IMG/VR virus record: IMGVR_UViG_3300036768_000657
Location: 1 to 45,392 of that record
Reading direction: 5' to 3' (one strand)
DNA length: 45,392 bases
Source of the DNA: a virus
Made by a program: the position numbers and the translations under genes. Below, in pieces: positions 32,221 through 37,348 of this stretch. The first letter of the stretch is position 1; each line of letters starts with the position of its first letter. The notes under the pieces were generated by a model. The model was not told the origin of the DNA. It worked only from the letters and a program-made list of their open reading frames with translations, and made no database searches.

Positions 32221-33018
32221 CTACGCCTTCGCTTTCTCGGTGAGCGCGATGGCCTCCTCGAACGCGGCAATCGCGCGAGCTACCGTGTCCCGGCGAAGCT
32301 TCCGCCAGGCAGCGTCGTCGGCGGCGTCGAAGAGGGCAGCGGCACGGGTGGCAAGGGCGGCGTCGTCGGCGGCGGTGGTGGCGTCGCCGGCGGCGACGGC
32401 GGCGGCGCCGGCGGCGCCGGCGGCAGCCCCTGCGGTGGTGACGGCGGCGATGGCGGCGGCGGCGGCGGCGGCGCGGGCGGCGCCGGCGACGGCGGCGGCG
32501 ATGGCGGCGGCGGCGATGGCGGCGTAGGCGTCGGCGCGGGCGTCGTCGGCGCGGGCGTCGTCGGGCAGATCTTTGAGGATGTCAGCGCGCACCTCGCGCG
32601 CTAGATCGCGCGCTCGGTCCGCGCTGTTCCCGTCGACCATGGGCGGCAGCGCCTCGAACCGCTCTGCGAGATCCGGGCGCGGCTTGTTGGGCAGATCGCG
32701 GAGGAACGCGGGCATGTTCACGCGCATGTGGCGATCGACGAGCAGGTACGCGCGCCGCTGCATCAGAGCGTATGAGCCGACCGTACCGACGAGCCGCGGA
32801 ATCAGCGGCTTCAGGAGCTGCCGGTCGTCGTCGCGGAGGTGGTCGTTCAGCGCGCGTCCGTACGCCGCGAGCGCCGGATCGACACACTTCGGATGGTCGC
32901 TGTGCTTCTCGCCGGCGAACCACGCGACGGCCTCCATGAGGCAAACGCCTTGCTCGCGCTTGGAATGCGAACCGCGAGCAAGCCTGATGTTGTCGAGGTT
33001 GATGTCGATGTTTTTCAT
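32221..33018 (-). CDS. Conserved phage protein with Ala-rich C-terminal region
   Basis: This 265-residue protein has an N-terminal conserved part (CLMEAVAWFAGEKHSDHPKC, LKPLIPRLVGTVGSYALMQR, YLLVDRHMRVNMPAFLRDL) that I recognise as a family of unknown function in phages of high-GC bacteria. From about 155 to 245 it is almost all Ala with Asp, Thr and Gly (AYAAIAAAAIAAAVAGAARA and more), coded by repetitive GCN codons. The tail ends in a basic-acidic helix. ATG 33018 overlaps the previous stop as ATGA. The opposite strand of the repeat gives a false Gly-rich ORF. Confidence 0.7.
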   Translation of the reverse strand: MKNIDINLDNIRLARGSHSKREQGVCLMEAVAWFAGEKHSDHPKCVDPALAAYGRALNDHLRDDDRQLLKPLIPRLVGTVGSYALMQRRAYLLVDRHMRVNMPAFLRDLPNKPRPDLAERFEALPPMVDGNSADRARDLAREVRADILKDLPDDARADDARADAYAAIAAAAIAAAVAGAARAAAAAAAIAAVTTAGAAAGAAGAAAVAAGDATTAADDAALATRAAALFDAADDAAWRKLRRDTVARAIAAFEEAIALTEKAKA

Positions 33019-33251
33019 ACGAGAACCTTCCGCCAGGCAGAGGAGGCGGCGGTGGCAAGGCCGGCCGCGCTCCGCAGCGCCTCGCGGTTGCGGATCGTCT
33101 CGCGCACGTCGGCCTGGGCGCTGCGGATCTTGCCGCGCGTCCAGCCCTCGGCGATGAGCCGCCCGTTCGACCGAATCGCCCATTCGTGCCCGGGCTCTCC
33201 GCACATCTCGCGCGGCGTGTACGTGACGTTGTAGGCGACGGCGTTACGCAT
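33015..33251 (-). CDS. Unknown 78-residue protein
   Basis: Small protein with [20 protein letters not shown] and the segment [20 protein letters not shown], then a helix. No family is recognised. The start ATG 33251 overlaps the end of the 24-residue gene and its stop overlaps the next ATG. It lies in the leftward operon and is probably a regulator or small effector; neither role is shown. Confidence 0.55.
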   Translation of the reverse strand: MRNAVAYNVTYTPREMCGEPGHEWAIRSNGRLIAEGWTRGKIRSAQADVRETIRNREALRSAAGLATAASSAWRKVLV

Positions 33252-33318
33252 GGCGCGCCTCCTCGAAGAACAGCGCGATCGAGACCGTAAAGACCTTCAC
33301 TCCGTTGAACTGCGACAC
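33244..33318 (-). CDS. 24-residue peptide
   Basis: A GTG at 33318 with GGAG five bases upstream opens 24 codons: [20 protein letters not shown] and ARHA. It ends overlapping the next ATG. The central stretch is hydrophobic. Good ribosome site and overlap favour translation, but it is too short for any functional statement. Confidence 0.4.
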   Translation of the reverse strand: MSQFNGVKVFTVSIALFFEEARHA

Positions 33319-33326
33319 GTGAGCTC

Positions 33327-33806
33327 CTACGAGTTGCTGAGGTCGCCGACCTTCGGCGACTGCTTGAGCGCGAGCAGCCCGCGCGCTTCCAGCTGGCGGA
33401 CGCGCTCGCGCGTGAGGTTGGTGACGAGGCCGATCTCCTCGAGGGTGATCGCGCCGCGATCGGCGACGTCGAGCGAGCAGCTCTCGGCGAGCTCCCACGG
33501 ATCGACGTCGGGGAAGTTGATCTTGATCGACCCGGTCGCCGGGTTGACGTCGAGATACAGGTGATGCTTGCACGCGACCCACGGGCATGGCCGCGTGGCG
33601 TCGACGCATTCGCCGCGGGTCTGCGGCCGCGGAATGTCGACGGGCGGATTGAGCAGCGCTCCCTGCCGCAGCTCGGCGCGCATGCGCTTGATCGCGAGCG
33701 TCTTCGCGCGCGGCTGCTCCGGGTTGCGGCGTCGCGCATATTGCCCGTTCACGAGCTCGCGGATCAACGCGGGGCGCTGCTTCGGCTTCGTCACGAGAAG
33801 CTCCAC
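33327..33806 (-). CDS. Sigma-region-4-like DNA-binding protein
   Basis: This 159-residue protein has a Cys/His segment ([17 protein letters not shown]) and a C-terminal helix-turn-helix ([20 protein letters not shown], then [10 protein letters not shown]) that closely follows sigma-70 region 4. Between them is [21 protein letters not shown]. From memory, this combination is typical of small sigma-4-like proteins of Myxococcota and relatives. In a phage it may redirect host RNA polymerase or act as an anti-sigma/activator; this is inference. ATG 33806 opens the gene. Confidence 0.68.
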   Translation of the reverse strand: MELLVTKPKQRPALIRELVNGQYARRRNPEQPRAKTLAIKRMRAELRQGALLNPPVDIPRPQTRGECVDATRPCPWVACKHHLYLDVNPATGSIKINFPDVDPWELAESCSLDVADRGAITLEEIGLVTNLTRERVRQLEARGLLALKQSPKVGDLSNS

Positions 33807-33825
33807 AGGTCCTTCCTCCTCGTCG

Positions 33826-34377
33826 TCATCCGGCGAGCCCTTCGCGTCGCGCGCGGGCAGCGGCCTCGATGCGCGCGAACCGATCGAGCTTCGAGGCGGG
33901 GAGGGGGCTCGAGGTCTCGGGCTTCGTGTTCAGCGGCGGCGCCGTTTGTTCAGTCGGCGCGGGGTTCTGTTCAGCGTTCGGGCAGCGATCGGCGCGGTGG
34001 CCGAGCTCGCCGCACGCGCCGCACTTCCGCGGCTTCTTCACCGCGGCGGGCGCCGGCGACGCCTCGACCGCACGCGGGCTTTCCGCAACGCGTTCACGAT
34101 CGCGTCCTCCAGCGCGCGCAGGCTTGACCGCGTCATAAGCGCGCCCTCCGGCCCGACGAGGCCGACGTGCCTTCTTACGATCTACGCGGCTGCGTCGCGG
34201 TCCGGCGTCGTGCTCTTCGACATGCGTGCCCTCCAGCTGCTCGCGCAGCTTGCTGATCGCGCTCTCCCACGACGCCTCGGCCTGCTTCACAACGATCGCG
34301 ACGACCTGGTCGACGAGCTTGTCGGCGAGCGGTCGCACGATGCCGCGCAGGCGCTCGGTCATCACGTCGCGGTTCAC
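33826..34377 (-). CDS. CCHC zinc-knuckle protein
   Basis: The 183-residue protein has an N-terminal helical part (residues 1-50), a strongly basic middle ([19 protein letters not shown]), a single perfect CCHC knuckle near residue 118 ([16 protein letters not shown]2CX4HX4C), and a low-complexity Pro/Thr/Glu segment. Zinc knuckles of this kind bind single-stranded nucleic acid and are uncommon in phages. The start GTG 34377 overlaps the previous stop. An RNA- or ssDNA-binding role is likely; the target is unknown. Confidence 0.65.
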   Translation of the reverse strand: MNRDVMTERLRGIVRPLADKLVDQVVAIVVKQAEASWESAISKLREQLEGTHVEEHDAGPRRSRVDRKKARRPRRAGGRAYDAVKPARAGGRDRERVAESPRAVEASPAPAAVKKPRKCGACGELGHRADRCPNAEQNPAPTEQTAPPLNTKPETSSPLPASKLDRFARIEAAARARREGLAG

Positions 34378-34706
34378 GAGCGAGCTCCCTTGGCGCGCTT
34401 CTCGTCGCGATCGCTGATCTGCGTCTTCGCGAGCAGCGCCTTCAGCTCGGTGCGGCCGGCATCGTTGATGCGGTACTCGTACGGCTGCGACGAACCGCGG
34501 CGGTCGAGCTTCCCTTCCTCGACCAGGCGGCCGATCGCGGCGAGCACCGGCGGCAGGTCGTGCTCACCGAGCTCGAGCGCGTTGGTGATCTCCATGCTGC
34601 TTGCCCAGTCGAACCAGCGCAGCGCTCGCAGGACGCGCACGCGCGGTAGCGCGAGCACCGTCTCCATCGGGATATACCGCGCGGCCGCGGCGCGCGTGCG
34701 CTTCAC
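34374..34706 (-). CDS. Winged-helix DNA-binding protein
   Basis: Product of 110 residues with a winged-helix pattern: [20 protein letters not shown], then [20 protein letters not shown], the wing [16 protein letters not shown] and [12 protein letters not shown]. This resembles MarR/DUF-type transcription regulators. It may control its own operon. GTG 34706 has GGAGG eight bases before it and overlaps the previous stop as GTGA. The C-terminus is basic. Confidence 0.65.
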   Translation of the reverse strand: MKRTRAAAARYIPMETVLALPRVRVLRALRWFDWASSMEITNALELGEHDLPPVLAAIGRLVEEGKLDRRGSSQPYEYRINDAGRTELKALLAKTQISDRDEKRAKGARS

Positions 34707-34843
34707 TTGACCGACCTCCGCAACGCCCGCGTGATGTCGGCGCGCTCGTGGCTGCGCGCGCGATCGATCCCGGCGAACAGGCCGAGCGCGAAGAACATCG
34801 GCGCGGTGATCCCGAACCCAAGAAGGAAGCCCACGACGATCAC
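34703..34843 (-). CDS. 46-residue membrane protein
   Basis: Starting at GTG 34843, which overlaps the upstream TGA, this gene encodes 46 residues with one membrane helix ([20 protein letters not shown], continuing GLFAG) and a basic C-terminus ([19 protein letters not shown]). It could be a superinfection-exclusion or regulatory peptide. That is only a guess from its size and location. Confidence 0.5.
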   Translation of the reverse strand: MIVVGFLLGFGITAPMFFALGLFAGIDRARSHERADITRALRRSVK

Positions 34844-35205
34844 GACGCGACCTCGCCGTAGATGTCGGCGAACAACTCGCGCCACGGAAGGCCAGCGAGA
34901 TTCGCGAGCGGCTCGAGACGCTCGACGTCGACGGCTTCGGCCTCGAAGCGCTCGAGGCGATCGATGGCGGCGATCTCTGCCGAGCTCGCGCCGCGTGAGG
35001 CCGCCGCGCGACGCAGCGACGCGATCCCGCTCCAGCCCAGCTCGTACCGCACGATCGACTTGCGATCGCTCGGCCGCCACTGCGGCTCGGCGGGCACGAT
35101 GTCGCGCAGCTTGCCGAACACAAGCACGCCGTGCTTCTTCAGCAGCTCGACGTAGCGCGCCGGGTTCCGGCCCGCCTCATCCCACAGCTCGATGGCCCGG
35201 TTCAC
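34840..35205 (-). CDS. Unknown protein, first gene of the leftward operon
   Basis: This 121-residue protein is helical and charged, beginning VNRAIELWDEAGRNPARYVE. No domain is recognised. It opens the run of leftward genes ending in integrase. GTG 35205 has only a weak GGTGG-like ribosome site. The stop overlaps the next GTG as GTGA. The intergenic region above it contains two operator-like palindromes, so it is probably expressed early under repressor control. Confidence 0.6.
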   Translation of the reverse strand: MNRAIELWDEAGRNPARYVELLKKHGVLVFGKLRDIVPAEPQWRPSDRKSIVRYELGWSGIASLRRAAASRGASSAEIAAIDRLERFEAEAVDVERLEPLANLAGLPWRELFADIYGEVAS

Positions 35206-35287
35206 CGGCCACCGCCGATCTTGACGGGCGGCTGCAGCACGCCAGCGTCGCAGCTCAGCCCCTTACGACCCCCGTGAATGTTCCGCA

Positions 35288-35304
35288 TGTGCACACAATG
35301 CACA
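35288..35304. promoter_or_regulatory. Operator-like site 1 (TGTGCA-N5-TGCACA)
   Basis: TGTGCACACAATGCACA is a 17-bp site with perfect TGTGCA/TGCACA arms. It lies in the 166-base gap between the leftward operon and the 68-residue gene. On the minus strand a weak TTGATT (35323-35318) and CATTGT (35300-35295) pair with a 17-bp spacer overlaps it. Repressor binding would block leftward transcription. Confidence 0.65.
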
Positions 35305-35323
35305 AGCGGTCTGACAAAATCAA
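35295..35323 (-). promoter_or_regulatory. Possible leftward early promoter
   Basis: On the minus strand TTGATT and CATTGT are separated by 17 bases. The -35 matches four of six consensus positions and the -10 three of six, so this is weak. Its location, upstream of the first leftward gene and covered by operator-like site 1, supports it. No other good promoter is seen in this gap. Confidence 0.35.
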
Positions 35324-35330
35324 CGAATCT

Positions 35331-35347
35331 TGTGCACTCAGTTCACA
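35331..35347. promoter_or_regulatory. Operator-like site 2 (TGTGCACT-C-AGTTCACA)
   Basis: TGTGCACTCAGTTCACA is a 17-bp near-palindrome fitting TGTGNACT-N-AGTNCACA with one break in symmetry. It is 43 bp from site 1 and matches site 4 at 36049 in 15 of 17 bases. Repeated operators with this spacing are typical of phage repressor binding regions. Confidence 0.68.
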
Positions 35348-35371
35348 GATGAGAGATCTCCACGCACAGAA

Positions 35372-35578
35372 CTACGCGCGAACCTTGGGCATCTTGGGCG
35401 AGATCTGCTCGAGGCGCGACAAGAAGACCTCTTCGTCTTCGTCCGGGCGTTCGTAAATCGCGACGTACGTACGGCAGAGCGCGAGCACCCGCTCGAAGCG
35501 CTCGGGGTCGAGCTCACGCAGGCGGCGTGCGGCGACGAGTAGCGCGTCCAGGCCGTCGATGTTGACCGGCTCCTTCAT
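35372..35578 (-). CDS. Unknown 68-residue protein downstream of the repressor
   Basis: The product starts MKEPVNIDGLDALLVAARRL and is helical and acidic (YERPDEDEEVFLSRLEQI). It overlaps the end of the repressor frame by 65 bases and ends close to operator site 2. No domain is recognised. It may be a repressor partner or antirepressor, being cotranscribed with the repressor. Confidence 0.5.
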   Translation of the reverse strand: MKEPVNIDGLDALLVAARRLRELDPERFERVLALCRTYVAIYERPDEDEEVFLSRLEQISPKMPKVRA

Positions 35579-35996
35579 CGGGTGACGTTACACCGTCGGT
35601 CTGATCCTGGGTCGTTTTGCGTTCGTGTTCAGCACGTTGGTCCGCGGCCGCAAGGCGCCGGTCCTTGTTGCTGTTTGCCGCCGGCCCGTCGTACTTGCGG
35701 GCGAGCCCCTGCATCGCCATCGCCTCATCGAGCGATCGCGCCTCGAAGAAGGGACTCGGGATCCCGTAGAGCCGCGCGAAGGCGTCGGTCAGCTGCCGCG
35801 TCGTGACCTTGTTGTTCAGGAAGCGCGACACCGTGCCGTGATCGAACGCGGTCGCACGGCCGACGACTTCCGCCAGCATTTTTCCTAGCTCGGTGATCGT
35901 GTCGCCGCGCAGCTGCTTCATTTCGTTGACCCGATCGAGCCACCAGCTCGGCAGATCTACGGCGTCCCCACGTTCATGGGACGAGTAGCGCGACAT
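35514..35996 (-). CDS. CI-like repressor (XRE-type HTH)
   Basis: The 160-residue protein has an XRE-like helix-turn-helix: GDTITELGKMLAEVVG, then HGTVSRFLNNKVTTRQLTDA and FARLYGIPSPFF. There is no LexA-type peptidase domain, so induction by RecA cleavage is not expected from sequence. The C-terminal 60 residues are Arg/Gln/Ala-rich and unstructured, and overlap the next gene. It is transcribed away from the Cro-like gene, with operators between them. ATG 35996 was chosen because the conserved part starts here; the frame is open further up from GTG 36071, over the operators. The ribosome site is poor. Confidence 0.68.
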   Translation of the reverse strand: MSRYSSHERGDAVDLPSWWLDRVNEMKQLRGDTITELGKMLAEVVGRATAFDHGTVSRFLNNKVTTRQLTDAFARLYGIPSPFFEARSLDEAMAMQGLARKYDGPAANSNKDRRLAAADQRAEHERKTTQDQTDGVTSPDEGAGQHRRPGRATRRRTPPA

Positions 35997-36031
35997 GGCC
36001 AGCGAAGTTAGCTGCACAGACCCCGGGATAG

Positions 36032-36048
36032 TGTGCACATACTTGACG
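36032..36048. promoter_or_regulatory. Operator-like half-site 3
   Basis: TGTGCACA at 36032-36039 begins a 17-bp block that directly abuts site 4, so the TGTGCAC arms repeat exactly 17 bp apart. Its right arm (ACTTGACG) is not symmetrical. It may be a lower-affinity site; the TTGACG within it is the -35 of the rightward promoter. Confidence 0.5.
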
Positions 36049-36071
36049 TGTGCACTGAGTACACAGTACAC
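36043..36071 (+). promoter_or_regulatory. Rightward promoter for the Cro-like gene
   Basis: TTGACG (36043-36048) and GTACAC (36066-36071) are separated by 17 bases, and those 17 bases are exactly operator site 4. The -35 matches five of six positions, the -10 three of six. A start of transcription about seven bases after the -10 would be at 36078-36080, coinciding with the GTG of the next gene, so the mRNA may be leaderless. Repressor bound in the spacer would block RNA polymerase. Confidence 0.55.
36049..36065. promoter_or_regulatory. Operator-like site 4 (TGTGCACT-G-AGTACACA)
   Basis: TGTGCACTGAGTACACA is a 17-bp near-palindrome (one mismatch in symmetry) fitting the TGTGNACT-N-AGTNCACA consensus. 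It fills the spacer of the rightward promoter and lies between the divergent repressor and Cro-like genes. Confidence 0.7.
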
Positions 36072-36079
36072 GGAAACGC

Positions 36080-36307
36080 GTGCGCCTTGTGGAGCAAATT
36101 CGAGCCGAGCAACAGCGCCAGGAGCTGTCCGTTCAGCAACTGCTCGATAAGAGCAAGCTTCCTATCGACCGCTCAACGCTCCATCGGAAGCTGAAGGGCG
36201 ACGTGCCGACGACGGACGCCGAGTGCGAAGCGCTCGCGAGGGCGCTGCGCGAGAAGGCGCCCGGCTTCGTCCTCGTCTGGCCGAAGCGATCCCGGGGCCG
36301 CCGATGA
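36080..36307 (+). CDS. Cro-like DNA-binding protein
   Basis: This 75-residue protein reads as a small HTH protein: VEQIRAEQQRQELSVQQLLD, then KLPIDRSTLHRKLKGDVPTT and a closing helix. The SVQQLLDKSKLPIDRSTLHRK stretch is the helix-turn-helix. Being divergent from the repressor and small, it is the Cro counterpart that would favour lytic growth. GTG 36080 lies at the predicted transcription start. An in-frame GTG at 36089 is an alternative. The C-terminus is basic (KRSRGRR). Confidence 0.65.
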   Translation: MRLVEQIRAEQQRQELSVQQLLDKSKLPIDRSTLHRKLKGDVPTTDAECEALARALREKAPGFVLVWPKRSRGRR

Positions 36308-36312
36308 CGCCC

Positions 36313-36516
36313 CTACTTCGCGATCACCACGTAGATGAACGCGGCGAACAACGCCAAGATCAAGAACGTCCCGAACACGCGCACCGGGTCGAAATGGCGC
36401 GCCGCGCGCAGCCGACCGATCTCCTTGATCGTCGCGCACTGCCGACACTTGCCCTTGCGGTGAAGCGTCGGCTTCTCGCACTTGGGGCAGTCACGCAGCT
36501 CGTCCTCGTCGGCCAT
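36313..36516 (-). CDS. Zinc-ribbon membrane protein
   Basis: This 67-residue protein has paired cysteines (CPKC and CRQC) forming a zinc ribbon at the N-terminus and one membrane span at the C-terminus (VFGTFLILALFAAFIYVVIA). It is convergent with the Cro-like gene and the only minus-strand gene in this part. ATG 36516 has a palindrome just upstream. Its independent orientation suggests a lysogeny-expressed cargo gene, possibly for superinfection exclusion; this is a guess. Confidence 0.6.
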   Translation of the reverse strand: MADEDELRDCPKCEKPTLHRKGKCRQCATIKEIGRLRAARHFDPVRVFGTFLILALFAAFIYVVIAK

Positions 36517-36518
36517 GC

Positions 36519-36533
36519 CGCGATCATATCGCG
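36519..36533. promoter_or_regulatory. Palindrome upstream of the zinc-ribbon gene
   Basis: CGCGAT-CAT-ATCGCG is a perfect 15-bp inverted repeat located three bases before the ATG of the minus-strand gene. It could be an operator or an RNA hairpin near the ribosome site. No partner protein can be named. Confidence 0.4.
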
Positions 36534-36623
36534 CGCTGTTGGAGGTGTGGCGCCGAGCTGACGGCTTTCGACTCTGGCCTCGCATGCGGAGGCCGGTCGT
36601 TCGTCGGGCCTCGCCTTGCCCGC

Positions 36624-36662
36624 GCCGATCGGCTGCAGGTTCGACTCCTGCCGGGGCCACCA
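36624..36662 (+). other. tRNA 3'-end-like sequence (possible attP)
   Basis: GCAGG-TTCGACT-CCTGC forms a perfect T-arm at 36635-36651, followed by CGGGGCC, the discriminator A and CCA ending at 36662. The minus-strand translation of this stretch, WWPRQESNLQP, is the peptide often seen where tRNA 3' ends are wrongly translated. A convincing 5' half is missing: GGCCTCG at 36576 could pair with the acceptor strand but D and anticodon arms do not fold normally. Phages integrating at tRNA genes carry such 3' ends as attP. It lies 8.6 kb from integrase, which is unusual. Confidence 0.6.
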
Positions 36663-36717
36663 CACGACGCAACTGGTGGATTTGACGCCCGGTGATCTCG
36701 GGCGAAGGAGACCGAAC

Positions 36718-37116
36718 TTGTCGAACCCGAATCCCGACCCGACGAACCCGACGCACTACAAGCGCCTGACGCCCGAACCGATCGACGTGATCGAGAAGTG
36801 GGGGCTCGGTTTCCACCTCGGCAACGCGCTCAAGTACATCGCGCGCGCCGGGCACAAGCTCGGCGTCGACGCGAAGGAGGACCTCGCGAAGGCCGCTTGG
36901 TACCTCGCGCGTGCGGGAGGAACGACCGAGTCATCGCTCGCGTTCGTCGAGCTGAACGACATGGTCAGCGAGCTCGAGGACGCTCGTCGCGACGCTGCGC
37001 AATGGAAGATCACCGCTCGGTTGATGGCCGAGCGCCTGCGAAACCTGAAGGGCATCTCGGATCCGGACATCGAGCTCGTGCTCCGCGGCGAGATCGTGGA
37101 GGGCGCGCGTGGGTAA
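36718..37116 (+). CDS. DUF3310 protein
   Basis: Product of 132 residues with the DUF3310 signature: HYKRLTPEPIDVIEKWGLGF, then HLGNALKYIARAGHK and KEDLAKAAWYLARAGG. The family is frequent in phage replication modules; its biochemical role is not settled. The start is TTG 36718, preceded by AAGGAG at 36705-36710 with seven-base spacing. The longer upstream frame runs through the tRNA-like sequence and is not credible. It overlaps the next gene by 8 bases. Confidence 0.78.
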   Translation: MSNPNPDPTNPTHYKRLTPEPIDVIEKWGLGFHLGNALKYIARAGHKLGVDAKEDLAKAAWYLARAGGTTESSLAFVELNDMVSELEDARRDAAQWKITARLMAERLRNLKGISDPDIELVLRGEIVEGARG

Positions 37117-37345
37117 GCCGAAGAAGTCCGCGCCGACGGTGCACGCTGCCGCGCTGCCGAGAAAAGGCTTCCTCTCGGTCAGCAAAGCGCTCTTCGCCAA
37201 GCTCGAGGCGACGTCCAGGCAGACCGGCGCGCCGATCGGCGTGCTCGTCGAGCTCGCGGTCGCGCCCGAGATCGGCCTCGACCTCTCCCCGATCGCCGTT
37301 GCATGGCGCGAGCGCCTCTTCGGCAAGGCGAAGTCGGTCTCGTAG
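37109..37345 (+). CDS. Unknown 78-residue protein
   Basis: A basic N-terminus (GKPKKSAPTVHAAALPRKG) is followed by helical segments (ALFAKLEATSRQTGAPIGVL). The ordering strand-helix-helix could be a ribbon-helix-helix, but the match is not clear. GTG 37109 overlaps the DUF3310 end. It precedes the replication ATPase gene by three bases. Confidence 0.55.
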   Translation: MGKPKKSAPTVHAAALPRKGFLSVSKALFAKLEATSRQTGAPIGVLVELAVAPEIGLDLSPIAVAWRERLFGKAKSVS

Positions 37346-37348
37346 CTC

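Noticed and set aside
32212-32604. A glycine-rich plus-strand ORF
   Set aside because: It is the complement of the alanine-coding repeat in the minus-strand gene 32221-33018.
19296-33018. Actinobacterial host
   Set aside because: Some proteins (19296-20003, 32221-33018) resemble those of actinophages, but the spanin pair and the sigma-4-like protein argue for a host with an outer membrane.
36576-36662. A complete tRNA gene
   Set aside because: Only the T-arm, acceptor 3' strand and CCA are convincing; the best anticodon stem leaves an eight-base loop and the D-arm has at most three pairs.
36616-36717. N-terminal extension of the DUF3310 gene
   Set aside because: The extra codons translate the tRNA-like sequence (PIGCRFDSCRGH), and a strong ribosome site points to TTG 36718.
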